A DNA stretch of 64,000 nt from Arthrobacter sp. MYb213 (GTDB lineage Bacteria > Actinomycetota > Actinomycetes > Actinomycetales > Micrococcaceae). Both the position numbers and the translations under genes were made by a program. Numbering within the stretch: the first letter of the stretch is position 1; the number at the start of each line of letters is the position of its first letter. The stretch spans positions 186,001-250,000 of the forward strand of contig NZ_PCQA01000004.1 of NCBI RefSeq assembly GCF_002979915.1, written 5' to 3'. Shown here one piece after another: positions 28,148-37,800 of this stretch. The notes under the pieces were generated by a model, which worked only from the letters and a program-made list of their open reading frames with translations, had not been told where the DNA came from and made no database searches.

Positions 28148-29755
28148 ATGACACAAATATCGCGACGAAACTTGCTGACTGGCGCTCTCGGCGTTGGCGC
28201 GCTTGGACTCATAATCCCAGCCGGCCCTGCCTTGGCCTCTACCAGCCCCCGGCTGGTGCGTTCAAGGCTGACGCTCACCAGCGGATTTTCCATGGGAGAC
28301 GTCTCCACTCACGAAGCGGTGCTCTGGGCACGCACCACAGGAGAAGGCCGATTACGCGCACAGCTACGCGCCATCGATGAGGCCGGTCAGATTATTCGAG
28401 GCCGCGGATCTTTTGAACGAACCTTACGCGGAGCCCAAGCCAGCGCAAACACCGACTTCACCGCCAAAATCGCCGCATCGAACCTGCCAGCAGGCACCCG
28501 CTTTGCGGTGAACATCGGCTTCGAAGACGAAAACGGCACATTGGGGGAGACCACCACCGGCTCGTTCATCACCGCTCCTTCACACACCGGCCGACGTAAT
28601 CATGAAGCCTCCATGGCGCAGAGCTTCGTCTGGTCTGGCGACACCGCAGGACAAGGTTGGGGCATCAACGAAGAAATCGGTGGCATGCGCGCCTACGCGG
28701 CCATGCACGCCACCAAACCAGACTTCTTCGTACACAGCGGTGACACCATTTACGCCGATGGTCCAATCTCCGCTGAGGTAGTGGAATCTGACGGCCAAAT
28801 TTGGCGCAACCTGGTCACCGAGGAAGTCCCCAAGGTCGCCGAAACCTTGGCGGAGTTCCGTGGACGGCATCGCTACAACTTGATGGACGCCAACGTGCGT
28901 GCCATGTACTCCGAGGTGCCGGTGATTGCCCAGTGGGATGACCACGAAACCCACAACAACTGGTGGGCCGGGGAGACTATCGAAGATGAACGATATACGG
29001 TGCGTGACATCAATACCTTGGCCATGAGAGGACGTCGGGCATGGCAGGAATACCAGCCAATTGCCGACCCTCGTGCCATGCGAGGTGGAACCGGCTTTGA
29101 AGCCGCACGAATTTACCGCAAGATTTCCCGTGGTCCGGCATTAGACCTCTTCGCGTTGGATATGCGGAGCCACAAATCGCAGAACACCGACGGGTTGGAA
29201 GGCCAGGAGACGGCGATCCTCGGCGAAGAACAGCTGCAGTGGTTGCTCGATGGGCTGGATAAGTCGAATGCCACCTGGAAGGTCATTCTCAACGATCTAC
29301 CGCTGGGAATTATCGTTCCAGATGGCAAAGCACAGGAATCCATTGCCAACGCCGACCACGGCGCACCGCTGGGACGTGAGCTGGAACTGGCTCGATTGCT
29401 CAAAGCCATCAAGGATCGCGGCGTGAAAAATGTGGTCTTCTTAACCGCGGATGTGCATTACTGCGCCGCTCACCACTACTCGCCGGAACGTGCCGCCTTC
29501 AGCGATTTTAATGAGTTCTGGGAGTTTGTCGCAGGTCCGGTCAACGCTGGATCCTTTGGCCCCAATAAGATGGACGGCACCTTCGGGCCCAAAGTGGAAT
29601 TCGCGCTTGCCGGGACCAGCAACCAGTCGCCGCGTGATGGTAAAGGACAGTCCTTCGGACACGTTGACCTCGACGAATCTCAAAGATTCACGGTTTCGCT
29701 GCGTAACGGCCTCGGCGAAAGTGTTTACAGTAAAACCCTAGAGTCGGTGCGCTAA
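28148..29755 (+). CDS. phoD: PhoD-family alkaline phosphatase, Tat-exported
   Basis: 535 residues. The N-terminus is a twin-arginine signal (SRRNLLTG at 5-12, then a hydrophobic stretch ending PALA). An N-terminal PhoD β-domain is followed by the metallophosphoesterase core, seen in FVHSGDTIYADGPI, AQWDDHETHNNW and FLTADVHYCAAHHYSP. PhoD enzymes hydrolyse phosphate mono- and diesters outside the cell and use Ca2+ and Fe3+. Tat export fits folding with bound metal. A strong bidirectional terminator follows. Confidence 0.95.
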   Translation: MTQISRRNLLTGALGVGALGLIIPAGPALASTSPRLVRSRLTLTSGFSMGDVSTHEAVLWARTTGEGRLRAQLRAIDEAGQIIRGRGSFERTLRGAQASANTDFTAKIAASNLPAGTRFAVNIGFEDENGTLGETTTGSFITAPSHTGRRNHEASMAQSFVWSGDTAGQGWGINEEIGGMRAYAAMHATKPDFFVHSGDTIYADGPISAEVVESDGQIWRNLVTEEVPKVAETLAEFRGRHRYNLMDANVRAMYSEVPVIAQWDDHETHNNWWAGETIEDERYTVRDINTLAMRGRRAWQEYQPIADPRAMRGGTGFEAARIYRKISRGPALDLFALDMRSHKSQNTDGLEGQETAILGEEQLQWLLDGLDKSNATWKVILNDLPLGIIVPDGKAQESIANADHGAPLGRELELARLLKAIKDRGVKNVVFLTADVHYCAAHHYSPERAAFSDFNEFWEFVAGPVNAGSFGPNKMDGTFGPKVEFALAGTSNQSPRDGKGQSFGHVDLDESQRFTVSLRNGLGESVYSKTLESVR

Positions 29756-29779
29756 CCGCACTGCTAGAGCAAAGTACAT

Positions 29780-29822
29780 AAAAGTAGCGGCGCAGATCCA
29801 AAAGATCTGCGCCGCTACTTTT
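29780..29822. terminator. Bidirectional terminator between phoD and lysC
   Basis: A perfect 19-bp stem (29780-29798 with 29804-29822) is bounded by AAAA and TTTT, so it can act on both strands. Confidence 0.92.
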
Positions 29823-29833
29823 ACTTCAGAGAC

Positions 29834-31120
29834 TTAGCGTCCGGTGCCGCCGTATACGGTGGCTTCCACATCGGTATCGAGATCGAATGCGGTGTGGATG
29901 GCGCGAACCGCATCATTGAGCTTGTCAGCGTCGGTGACCACAGAGATGCGAATCTCCGAGGTGGAGATCATGTCCACGTTGATTCCGGCCTGGTGCAGCG
30001 CTTCGAAGAAGGTGAACGAGACGCCCGGGTTCGAGCGCATGCCGGCGCCGATCAGCGAAAGCTTGCCGACCTCGTCGTTATGCTCGATGTCTTCGAAACC
30101 AATCTCACCACGAGCGGTTTCCAGCGCGGCTAGAACACGCTTGGTCTCAGTCATTGGCAAGGTGAAGGAGATATCGGTGGCACCCGAGCCCTTGGTCGAG
30201 ATGTTCTGTACGATCATGTCGATATTGGCTTGCGCGGCGGCGATTACCCCGAAAATCTGTGCTGCCTTACCCGGAATATCCGGTACACCGATGATGGTGA
30301 CCTTTGCTTCGGAATGGTCGTGGGCAACACCGGAGATGATTGGCTGTTCCAAGGGTTCTCCCTCTTGAATCTTGATCTTGTCGTTGGGGTCCGGGAGCAC
30401 CCAGGTGCCCTCGTTAGTGCTGAATGAGGAACGCACATGCAGTGGCACGCCAAAGCGGCGAGCATACTCCACGCAGCGTAGGTGCAGGATCTTGGAGCCA
30501 CTGGCTGCCATCTCCAACATTTCCTCGCTTGAAATCGTGTCGATCTTCTTTGCTGCGTGAACCACGCGTGGGTCGGCGGTGTAGATGCCGTCCACGTCGG
30601 TGTAGATTTCGCAGACATCGGCACCCAATGCAGCGGCAAGTGCCACCGCGGTGGTGTCCGAACCACCGCGGCCCATGGTGGTGATGTTCTTTGATTCCTT
30701 GCTCATGCCTTGGAAGCCGGCGACGATGGCAATGAAGCCGCGGTCGATGGCGCGGCGGATACGCTGCGGCGAAACTTCCATGATCCGCGCCATGCCGTGG
30801 GTCGAGTCAGTGATCAGGCCGGCCTGTGAGCCGGTGAAGGATACTGCGCTTTCACCGAACTGGTCGATGGCCATGGCGAGCAGTGACATGGAAATGCGCT
30901 CGCCTGCCGAGAGGAGCATATCCATCTCGCGGGCCGGGGCGTCATCGGTGAGTTGCGCGGCGAGGTCAAGGAGTTCATCGGTGGAATCTCCCATAGCCGA
31001 AACGACGACGACAACCTCATGGCCCTGCGCCTTGGTGTCAATAATTCGGCGCGCGACACGTTTGATGCCTTCGGCATCCGATACGGACGAACCGCCAAAT
31101 TTTTGAACTATTAGGCCCAT
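29834..31120 (-). CDS. lysC: Aspartate kinase
   Basis: 428 residues from the ATG at 31120 (GGAG nine bases upstream; the longer opening has no support). The kinase domain has KFGGSSV, VVVSAMGDSTDEL, TMGRGGSDTTAVALAAAL and YTDVDGIYTADPR. Two ACT domains occupy the C-terminal ~160 residues (VTIIGVPDIPGKAAQIFGVI; LSLIGAGMRSNPGV). It catalyses the first step of the aspartate pathway to Lys, Thr, Met and diaminopimelate and is normally feedback-inhibited through the ACT domains. The semialdehyde dehydrogenase gene often found next to it is not seen downstream here. Confidence 0.97.
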   Translation of the reverse strand: MGLIVQKFGGSSVSDAEGIKRVARRIIDTKAQGHEVVVVVSAMGDSTDELLDLAAQLTDDAPAREMDMLLSAGERISMSLLAMAIDQFGESAVSFTGSQAGLITDSTHGMARIMEVSPQRIRRAIDRGFIAIVAGFQGMSKESKNITTMGRGGSDTTAVALAAALGADVCEIYTDVDGIYTADPRVVHAAKKIDTISSEEMLEMAASGSKILHLRCVEYARRFGVPLHVRSSFSTNEGTWVLPDPNDKIKIQEGEPLEQPIISGVAHDHSEAKVTIIGVPDIPGKAAQIFGVIAAAQANIDMIVQNISTKGSGATDISFTLPMTETKRVLAALETARGEIGFEDIEHNDEVGKLSLIGAGMRSNPGVSFTFFEALHQAGINVDMISTSEIRISVVTDADKLNDAVRAIHTAFDLDTDVEATVYGGTGR

Positions 31121-31293
31121 GGGCGCACACTCCAACTGATGAAAGTTGTTGATGCGCATCGTGTTGTGAGAACAGATGCGACATATCTACCACTAATAAT
31201 TGTGGCAGTACCAAGGGTGCATCACCTAGTTGTGACGGTAACCATTGGTCATATTGCCTAATATCTGCCACTTTGAATGCCTAGAAAGGCCGG

Positions 31294-31845
31294 TCAACTG
31301 CTGATCGTAGCTAATATTTGTCGCCAAAATGACTTCCAGCCCTCCAGATCCTGAGGGTTGGCAAGTTTTGCGTGATCAGCGCTTACGCTTGCCTTGCTAC
31401 CCTTCATGGTGATGTTCACGCTCACGCGGCTACCATCGCTAAATTGCGCCTTCCAATAACGCCACTTTTCGGAACCACTGACCGCTGGTTCTGCCGTAAG
31501 CTGGGCGCCGTTAAACACGCTGAACTCTGCGACCGTACCGACCCAGCTTTGTAAAGCACCCTCAAGATCCATGCTCAGCGTAGTGGAAACCGAGCCTTTA
31601 AAACTTCCATCGCTTGCCTGGCCGGGAACTCGACGGCCGATGTGCTGTTCATAAGCGATGGCTACCGATTGCGCCCACCAGCCCGGGTTTTCAAGGTCTG
31701 CGGGCATGAGCTGGTAAATCATGGAAGCGAGCGGTTTATGCGACAGTTCTTTGGCGCCAGCAGATTCTAACTGCTCCACCCACTGCTCCCACGGAGTGCC
31801 GGTGGCCTTGGTGATTGCCTCGATATTGCTGCTCTTAATCGCCAT
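31294..31845 (-). CDS. DUF4287-like protein
   Basis: 183 residues from the ATG at 31845. The N-terminal ~80 residues match the DUF4287 pattern (ITKATGTPWEQWVEQLESAGAK, NPGWWAQSVAIAYEQHIGRR). The C-terminal ~100 residues look like a β-rich SRPBCC-type domain (VSTTLSMDLEGALQSWV, KWRYWKAQFSDGSRVSVNI). Function is unknown. No Shine-Dalgarno lies between the start and a long hairpin that ends eight bases upstream, which is unusual. Confidence 0.75.
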   Translation of the reverse strand: MAIKSSNIEAITKATGTPWEQWVEQLESAGAKELSHKPLASMIYQLMPADLENPGWWAQSVAIAYEQHIGRRVPGQASDGSFKGSVSTTLSMDLEGALQSWVGTVAEFSVFNGAQLTAEPAVSGSEKWRYWKAQFSDGSRVSVNITMKGSKASVSADHAKLANPQDLEGWKSFWRQILATISS

Positions 31846-31853
31846 TAAACGAG

Positions 31854-31889
31854 TGTAGCCACACTCCAATGAAAAGGAGTGTGGCTACA
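31854..31889 (-). terminator. Hairpin after marR, adjacent to the DUF4287 start codon
   Basis: A perfect 14-bp stem (31854-31867 with 31876-31889) with an 8-base loop lies between the marR stop and the next start. It is followed on the minus strand by CTCGTTTA, a poor T-tract. It may terminate the efflux operon or control entry of ribosomes at 31845. Confidence 0.7.
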
Positions 31890-31901
31890 ACGAAGAACTC
31901 T

Positions 31902-32372
31902 TTATAGTTCCCGTAGATCCGCGTTAAGTCGTTCCAGTAGACCGGTGAGGTGGCACAGATCTGTATCGGACCACTTATTGATCCGTTCGCGTAAATCGTC
32001 GCGCCAGGTCTGTAACCAGCCATGCCAACGTTGCTTGGCCAGATCGGTGGGCAACAGGTTGCATACTCTTCGGTCTGTCTCGTCAACTTCCCGCTTGACT
32101 AGACTAAGCTCTTCGAGCCGGGTCACCAGCCGGGAAAGCGTCGCCTTATCAGTCATGAGATGTTCGCAGATCTCTGACTGGGTGGTGCTTCCCGATTTGA
32201 GGATCATCCCCAGCACTGGGACCGCCGCAGGTGGCAGCTTTTCGTCGAGCTTGGCAGCCATGGTGCGGCGAGACTTTGCGGTCACCGAAAGTAGGGTGAA
32301 AAGCTCCTGCTCTGCTGCATCGAATAGCTGGCTACGATGAGCCCAAGACTGAGTTTCTTCCATGGTATCCAC
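31902..32372 (-). CDS. MarR-family transcriptional regulator
   Basis: 156 residues starting with GTG (an ATG three codons in is equally possible). The winged helix-turn-helix is seen in TTQSEICEHLMTDKATLSRLVTRLEEL, followed by the wing REVDETDRRVCNLLPT. It is the second gene of an operon with the MFS exporter; only five bases separate it from that stop codon. It very probably represses the operon through the two palindromes upstream of the exporter gene and is relieved by a drug-like ligand. Confidence 0.93.
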   Translation of the reverse strand: MDTMEETQSWAHRSQLFDAAEQELFTLLSVTAKSRRTMAAKLDEKLPPAAVPVLGMILKSGSTTQSEICEHLMTDKATLSRLVTRLEELSLVKREVDETDRRVCNLLPTDLAKQRWHGWLQTWRDDLRERINKWSDTDLCHLTGLLERLNADLREL

Positions 32373-32377
32373 GGCGA

Positions 32378-33985
32378 CTAGGCGTCAGTTTCCGTGACGG
32401 AAGAAGCCTCTGACTCTTCAGCTAAACGCTCGGTATTGGTTTTCTCATTCAAGTGCTGATTAGGCAACAGGATCACTGCGACCAGGGTGATCAGCGCGAG
32501 TGGTGCTGCGAAGGCGAACAAGGTGGCAACACCGTCGCCATAGATTGATTCGAGAATCGAACGCACTGGTTCTGGCAGGGTGGAAATGGTCGGCAAGGAA
32601 CCGGAGCTCAACGATGCGCCAACCGCGGCGGCCTTATCGCCCAGCGAGGCGATGGCAGCAGATAGATCGCTCTGGCGGTCGGCAATCATATTTGGAATGG
32701 TGGCCGCAAGCAGCGCGCCCAGTCCTGCGGTACCTGCGGTACCACCGAGGGTACGGAAGAAGTTCACCGAAGAAGATGCAACGCCAAGAATCTGAGGTTC
32801 CACGGCGTTCTGCACGACAAGCACCATGTTCTGCATAACCAAACCAACGCCAGCGCCAAGAATGAACATAAACAAGCCCACCTGCCAGAAGGGGGTGTCA
32901 TAGTGAATGGTTCCGAGCAGGTACAGTCCGACTACCTGCAAGGCAGCGCCGGTGACCACAAAAGCTTTCCACTTACCGTAGCGCGAGATGAGCGCGCCGG
33001 CCACGGTGGAGATGACAAGCAAGCCGGCCATCATAGGGAATGTCATGAGACCTGCCTGGGTGGCGCTAGCGCCACGGGCCATGATCATGTACTGACTGAG
33101 GAATACCGTCGTACCGAACATCGAGATGCCCACGGCAAGCGAGGCAATCACTGCGAAGGTGAAGGTGCGGTTCTTGAAGAGATTAAGCGAGATCAATGGT
33201 TCTGCGACCTTGAGTTCAACGAACACGAAGATTGCTAGCAAGATGACCGAGCCAACCAACATGAGGTAACTGGTGCTGGAGTTCCATTCGAACTCGCTGC
33301 CACCCATTGACAACCAGATCAGCAACAGTGCCACGCCGGAGGAAAGAAGCATGATGCCCAGGTAGTCGATTTGTACCTTGCGCTTAGCGAAGGCCGGGAG
33401 ATTCAGGGTGCGCTGGATCAAGATAATGGCGACCACGGCAAATGGAAGAGCTACGAAGAAGTTCCAACGCCAGTTGATGGTATCGGTGACGAAACCGCCG
33501 ATGAGTGGGCCACCTACGGTACCCAAGGCCATGACTGCGCCAAAGAGGCCCATGTACTTGCCACGTTCACGTGGTGAAAGGATGTCGGCCATAACAATCT
33601 GGCTCAGCGCGCCCATGCCGCCACCTGCGAGGCCCTGAATTACGCGCATGGCAATCAGGAATTCGGTGTTCTGCGCGAAGCCGGCTGCGGCCGAGGCGAG
33701 TACGAACAGTGCCAGGGAGATCTGCAACAGCAGTTTGCGGTTGCCCAGGTCGGCGAGCTTGCCCCAGATAGGGGTTGAAATGGTGGTGGCGAGCAAGGTT
33801 GCGGTGACCACCCAGGTGTACGCGGTCTGGCTACCGTTCAGGTCCGAGACGATCACCGGAAGGGAGCTGGACACCACGGTGCCTGCAAGAATTGAAACGA
33901 ACATGCCCATGAGCAAACCGGTCAGTGATTGAATAATCTGCCGGTGGCTCATCTTGGGTTTTGCGACCGGCGCTACTGCGGTCAT
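32378..33985 (-). CDS. MFS multidrug exporter, DHA2 (EmrB/QacA) family, 14 segments
   Basis: 535 residues with 14 predicted membrane segments. Motif A (GKLADLGNRKLLL) and DHA2 motif C-like GAVMALGTVGGPLIGGFVTDTINWRWNFF are clear. The protein uses the proton gradient to expel hydrophobic toxic compounds. It is the first gene of the operon with marR. Its promoter carries two copies of an operator (see 34011-34056). The C-terminus is acidic and cytoplasmic. Confidence 0.95.
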   Translation of the reverse strand: MTAVAPVAKPKMSHRQIIQSLTGLLMGMFVSILAGTVVSSSLPVIVSDLNGSQTAYTWVVTATLLATTISTPIWGKLADLGNRKLLLQISLALFVLASAAAGFAQNTEFLIAMRVIQGLAGGGMGALSQIVMADILSPRERGKYMGLFGAVMALGTVGGPLIGGFVTDTINWRWNFFVALPFAVVAIILIQRTLNLPAFAKRKVQIDYLGIMLLSSGVALLLIWLSMGGSEFEWNSSTSYLMLVGSVILLAIFVFVELKVAEPLISLNLFKNRTFTFAVIASLAVGISMFGTTVFLSQYMIMARGASATQAGLMTFPMMAGLLVISTVAGALISRYGKWKAFVVTGAALQVVGLYLLGTIHYDTPFWQVGLFMFILGAGVGLVMQNMVLVVQNAVEPQILGVASSSVNFFRTLGGTAGTAGLGALLAATIPNMIADRQSDLSAAIASLGDKAAAVGASLSSGSLPTISTLPEPVRSILESIYGDGVATLFAFAAPLALITLVAVILLPNQHLNEKTNTERLAEESEASSVTETDA

Positions 33986-34010
33986 GGCGACTCCAAAGGT
34001 CTAAAAATAA

Positions 34011-34056
34011 GGTTGATTGATATCAACTATATGCCGATGGTTGACCATTATCAACC
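34011..34056 (-). promoter_or_regulatory. Promoter with two MarR-type operators
   Basis: Two copies of one palindrome, GGTTGA-N6-TCAAC(C/T), lie at 34011-34028 and 34039-34056, 28 bp apart. On the minus strand TTGATA (34054-34049) and TATAGT (34031-34026) form a consensus-like promoter with exactly 17 bp between them. The upstream operator covers -35 and the downstream one touches -10. MarR dimers bound here would block RNA polymerase. Confidence 0.82.
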
Positions 34057-34088
34057 AATGTGTTTGAGTGCACATTGATCAGAGAAGC

Positions 34089-34120
34089 CAGCCCGGCTCA
34101 ACACAAGGTTGGCCGGGCTG
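34089..34120 (-). terminator. Terminator after recR
   Basis: CAGCCCGGC (34089-34097) pairs with GCCGGGCTG (34112-34120). Four further inner pairs follow after a one-base bulge, and the minus-strand continuation is CTTCTCT. It lies 27 bases past the recR stop codon. Confidence 0.7.
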
Positions 34121-34147
34121 TAGCGAAGAAAATTTTTGCTGTTGGTC

Positions 34148-34765
34148 TTAGCCGCGTGAAGAACTCGGGGCAATGGTATTGCGGCGGCCTTCGAAGGCGC
34201 GTGCCAAGGTGACCTCATCGGCGTATTCCAGATCGCCACCCACCGGCAGCCCCGAGGCCAAGCGGGTGATCTTGATGCCCAAAGGACTCAGCTGGCGAAC
34301 CAGATAGATTGCGGTTGCCTCACCCTCTAGATTTGGGTCAGTAGCCAAGATCAGTTCGGTAATGGAACTGTCTCCCAGGCGCGCAACTAGCTCACGAATG
34401 TGTAATTGTTCCGGGCCGATTCCCGCGATCGGGTTAATTGACCCGCCAAGCACGTGGTACTTGCCGTTAAAAGCGCGAGTACGTTCAATGGCCAGCACAT
34501 CCTTGGATTCCTCCACGATGCAGATTTGGCTGGTGTCACGGCGCTCGTCGCGGCAGATCCCACAGGTGTCCTGCTCGGAAATGTTGAAACAGATTTCGCA
34601 GAAGCGAACCTTTTCCTTGGCCTGCTGGATGGAAGCGGCAAGGCGCGTCATATCCTCGGCGTCGGCATCAAGAATGTGAAAAGCGATGCGCTGCGCCGAT
34701 TTAGGACCGATGCCGGGTAGCCGACCGAGCTCGTCGATCAGTTCCTGAACAGCACCTTCGTACAC
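34148..34765 (-). CDS. recR: Recombination mediator RecR
   Basis: 205 residues of usual length. In order: helix-hairpin-helix ([25 protein letters not shown]), zinc finger ([16 protein letters not shown]), Toprim domain ([14 protein letters not shown]...[15 protein letters not shown]) and the C-terminal Walker-B-like region ending before [11 protein letters not shown]. RecR works with RecO to load RecA on gaps. It lies 81 bp downstream of dnaX, without the ybaB gene that often sits between them. Confidence 0.97.
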   Translation of the reverse strand: MYEGAVQELIDELGRLPGIGPKSAQRIAFHILDADAEDMTRLAASIQQAKEKVRFCEICFNISEQDTCGICRDERRDTSQICIVEESKDVLAIERTRAFNGKYHVLGGSINPIAGIGPEQLHIRELVARLGDSSITELILATDPNLEGEATAIYLVRQLSPLGIKITRLASGLPVGGDLEYADEVTLARAFEGRRNTIAPSSSRG

Positions 34766-34846
34766 CTATTGCCCACTTTCCTGAGGGTTCAAACGTTTAT
34801 TAATGACCGTGTTACACACTAGTGTCTCACTCCGACAAGATGCCGG

Positions 34847-37800
34847 TTAGAGCCCGCGCTTCATTTCGACAACATTGCCGTTCACATCACGCTGTTCAAT
34901 GACCAAACCACCAAGCAAACGTTCTACCGCGGGCACTCCGATCAGTGCGGAATCCTCGACCTCAATATCATCCTCGCTGGGCGAGAAATCTTCGGGTTCC
35001 GTAGGCGCTGTCTGAGTCACCCGGTCCGGGGCACCCCAACCGTTATCCGAACTGCTCTGGTGAGTGCTCGGTGCGTTGTCCTTCGACTGGCTCATGAGCT
35101 GCTGGTAACGGCTCAACCGTCCGCCAGCCACCGGGGTCTGGGCCACGGGCCGATCATCCGATTCGCTGGGGGTACCCCAAGCTGGTGCAGACTCGGTCGC
35201 CGGTTGGACCGCCGGATTAGGTGGCTCCGCAGCTGGGGTTACTACCGCAGGGGCCACCGGTGTCGCGGCAACCGGCTGTGGCTCAGGCTCACGGATCACC
35301 TTGGACTCGAAAGTATCGGTGGTGCTACCGGGATGCAACGGGGTTTGCGAGACCGGACGAGAAATCGCCGGGCTCGCTACCTCGGACTGACGTGCGCTTA
35401 ACCCGGCGGTCAACCGCGGGCGAGGTGCCACCGGGGGACCGTCAAAAGAACGCGATTCGGTAGCTCGCGGAGAAGGAATTACCGGCTCCACCACGGCAGG
35501 CGATAGCGAAGACGGTGCACTTACCTGCGGCGCGGTGGTTGGCTCGGGGCGTGGCGAGGCCACGGAAACGGGGGCCGATGTAGGGCCGCTTGTCGCATAT
35601 CCGTCATCGGGATAAGGCGGCTCATCCATGTACGGTTCATCCAGCGGTGGCGGGACGTCGTCATAGTTGCTGACGTACCCACTGTCCTTAGTTGGAGCCG
35701 GCTTGTTCATAGGTGCTGCTGAACGTGCTGACTCCGGACGGGAAGCCTCAGGTTGTGCTGCGGAAGGAGACGTTTGTGGGCGCGCAGGAGCGTTGGGCGT
35801 AACCCCAGCGTTCGGAGCCTGTACGTTGTTGGCTACTGCTGGGGCGGACGCCGGTGTTGGCCGGCGTTCACCTTTTGGGGAACCACCACCGGCGGTTGCC
35901 GATCCACCCTCGGTTAGTACAACCTCGATTTGTTGACCTGCCACCTGGCAAAGGATGCCCACCAAGATCTGCATCATGTCTGGGCGATTGCGCAAATTGA
36001 CGATAGGGCCGGTATTGCTGAATGCAAGGGTCAAAGTGCGACCATCAAATCCTGCCACCGAACCATAATTAGCAACCATCGAGTGAAGTACTCGTGAGCT
36101 TGACTGCAACTGCTCCAAAATGGCGGGCCACGCCTGTTGGAACTTCTGCACCGGGGTTGCGGCGTTTGGCGCCTGCTGCTGAGGTGCGGCCTGTTGCTGT
36201 TGCGGTTGCTGATGCTGAGCTTGCGCTCGTTGCTGCGCTTCAGCTTGTTCGCGGGCAGCTTTTTCCTGCGCTTCACGTTGTTCGGCGGCTGCGCGCTGTT
36301 CAGCCTGCTCGCGGGCAGCCTGTTCCTCGGCCCGTCGCAGATCCTCTGGACGCTGCTGGTTCGGGGCTGAAGGTGTTGCTTCTGGTTGTTGCCGCGGTTG
36401 TTCGCTCTGAACCTGCGGCTGAGCCTGCACCTGCGGCGACTGTTGCTGCGTTGGCTGCTGACGGTTCTCAGCTGCCCGGCGTGCAAACTCGGCCATGGCT
36501 GGGTTTTGTTTCACATCATCGATGGAAATCCCAGTACCGAAGGAGAGATCTTCGCCGGCTGCCGGGTCTGGAATCAGACTAAACGGGGCCACACCTTCTG
36601 GGCGTGCTTCTGGAACACTCGGACCTGGCTGGACCGGAGTGGTGACCGGGTGCAGATCTTCCTTAGGGCCCCACGTGGCACCCCAATCGGCGGCTTCCCC
36701 AGTATTCAGCGAGCGAGCCGCATCTGGATCTAAAGGAGCGTTAATATCAGGCTCGCCCTGCGGGGCCGGAGCCTGCGGTTGAGTCGTCGGGGCCTGTTCC
36801 CGTGGCTGTTCTTGGGGTGCAACAGGTTGCGGAGCCTGCGATTCGGGCTGTACCTGAACTTCCTGCTGTGTTTGCTGCTGCGTGTTGGCAGGATGTTGTT
36901 CTGGTGCCGCTTGCGCAGGGGCAGGGGACTGCTCGGGAGCAGCGGGTGTTTCTACCCCTCCGTTACGACCCTTGGCTGCCGCGAGAGCTTCTCGAACTGC
37001 AGCCGCACCCTGACGCGCGGCCGCCGGAGACGGGGTCGCTGACGAAGAATGAGCTGGCATCTCGCCTTCAGGCAGTTCAGGCAGCGCGCCGGAAATCGCG
37101 TGGCGTTCTAGTCGGTCGAGCCGGGCAGCAAAAGCGCTCGCCGAATTTTCGGCGCCCGGGAGCATCAAGCGTGCTGCCAATAGCTCTAGGTGCAATCGAG
37201 GCGAAGTTGCCCCGTTCATCTCGCTCAGGGCCTGATTCGTTACATCGGCCCAACGGCTCAGTTCACCGGCACCGACAAGCGAGGCTTGTAAATGTAGTGA
37301 CTCCAACTGATCAGCAGGAGTGCCACGTAAGATTTTTTCCAGACCTTCGGGCATCGCCTTGGCAATGATTAGGTCTCGCATGCGTTCAAGCAGGTCTTCA
37401 ACGAAGCGCCGTGGATCCAAACCGGTCTGGATGATGCGGTCAATGGCTCCAAAGAGAGAAGCGCCATTGCTTTCATGCAGGGAAAGGATCACCTCGTCGA
37501 GCAGGGTCGAGTGGGTGTAGCCGAGTAAAGCAATCGCAGTCTCGTAGTCCACTCCACCTTCGCGGGCACCGGCCATTAGCTGGTCGAGAACCGAGAGGGT
37601 GTCGCGTACCGAACCGCCGCCGGCACGGATTACTAGGGGTAGAACGCTGTCGGCGACCACCACATTTTCGCGCTCGCAGAGCACCTTGAGATAGGCCAAG
37701 AGAGCCTCGGGAGGCACTAAGCGGAACGGGTAATGATGGGTGCGTGAACGGATAGTGCCAATAACCTTTTCAGGTTCCGTGGTCGCAAAAATGAACTTGA

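Noticed and set aside
36094-37368. Plus-strand frames opposite the low-complexity tail of dnaX
   Set aside because: Gln/Ala-rich coding sequence generates long antisense frames; these show only biased composition.
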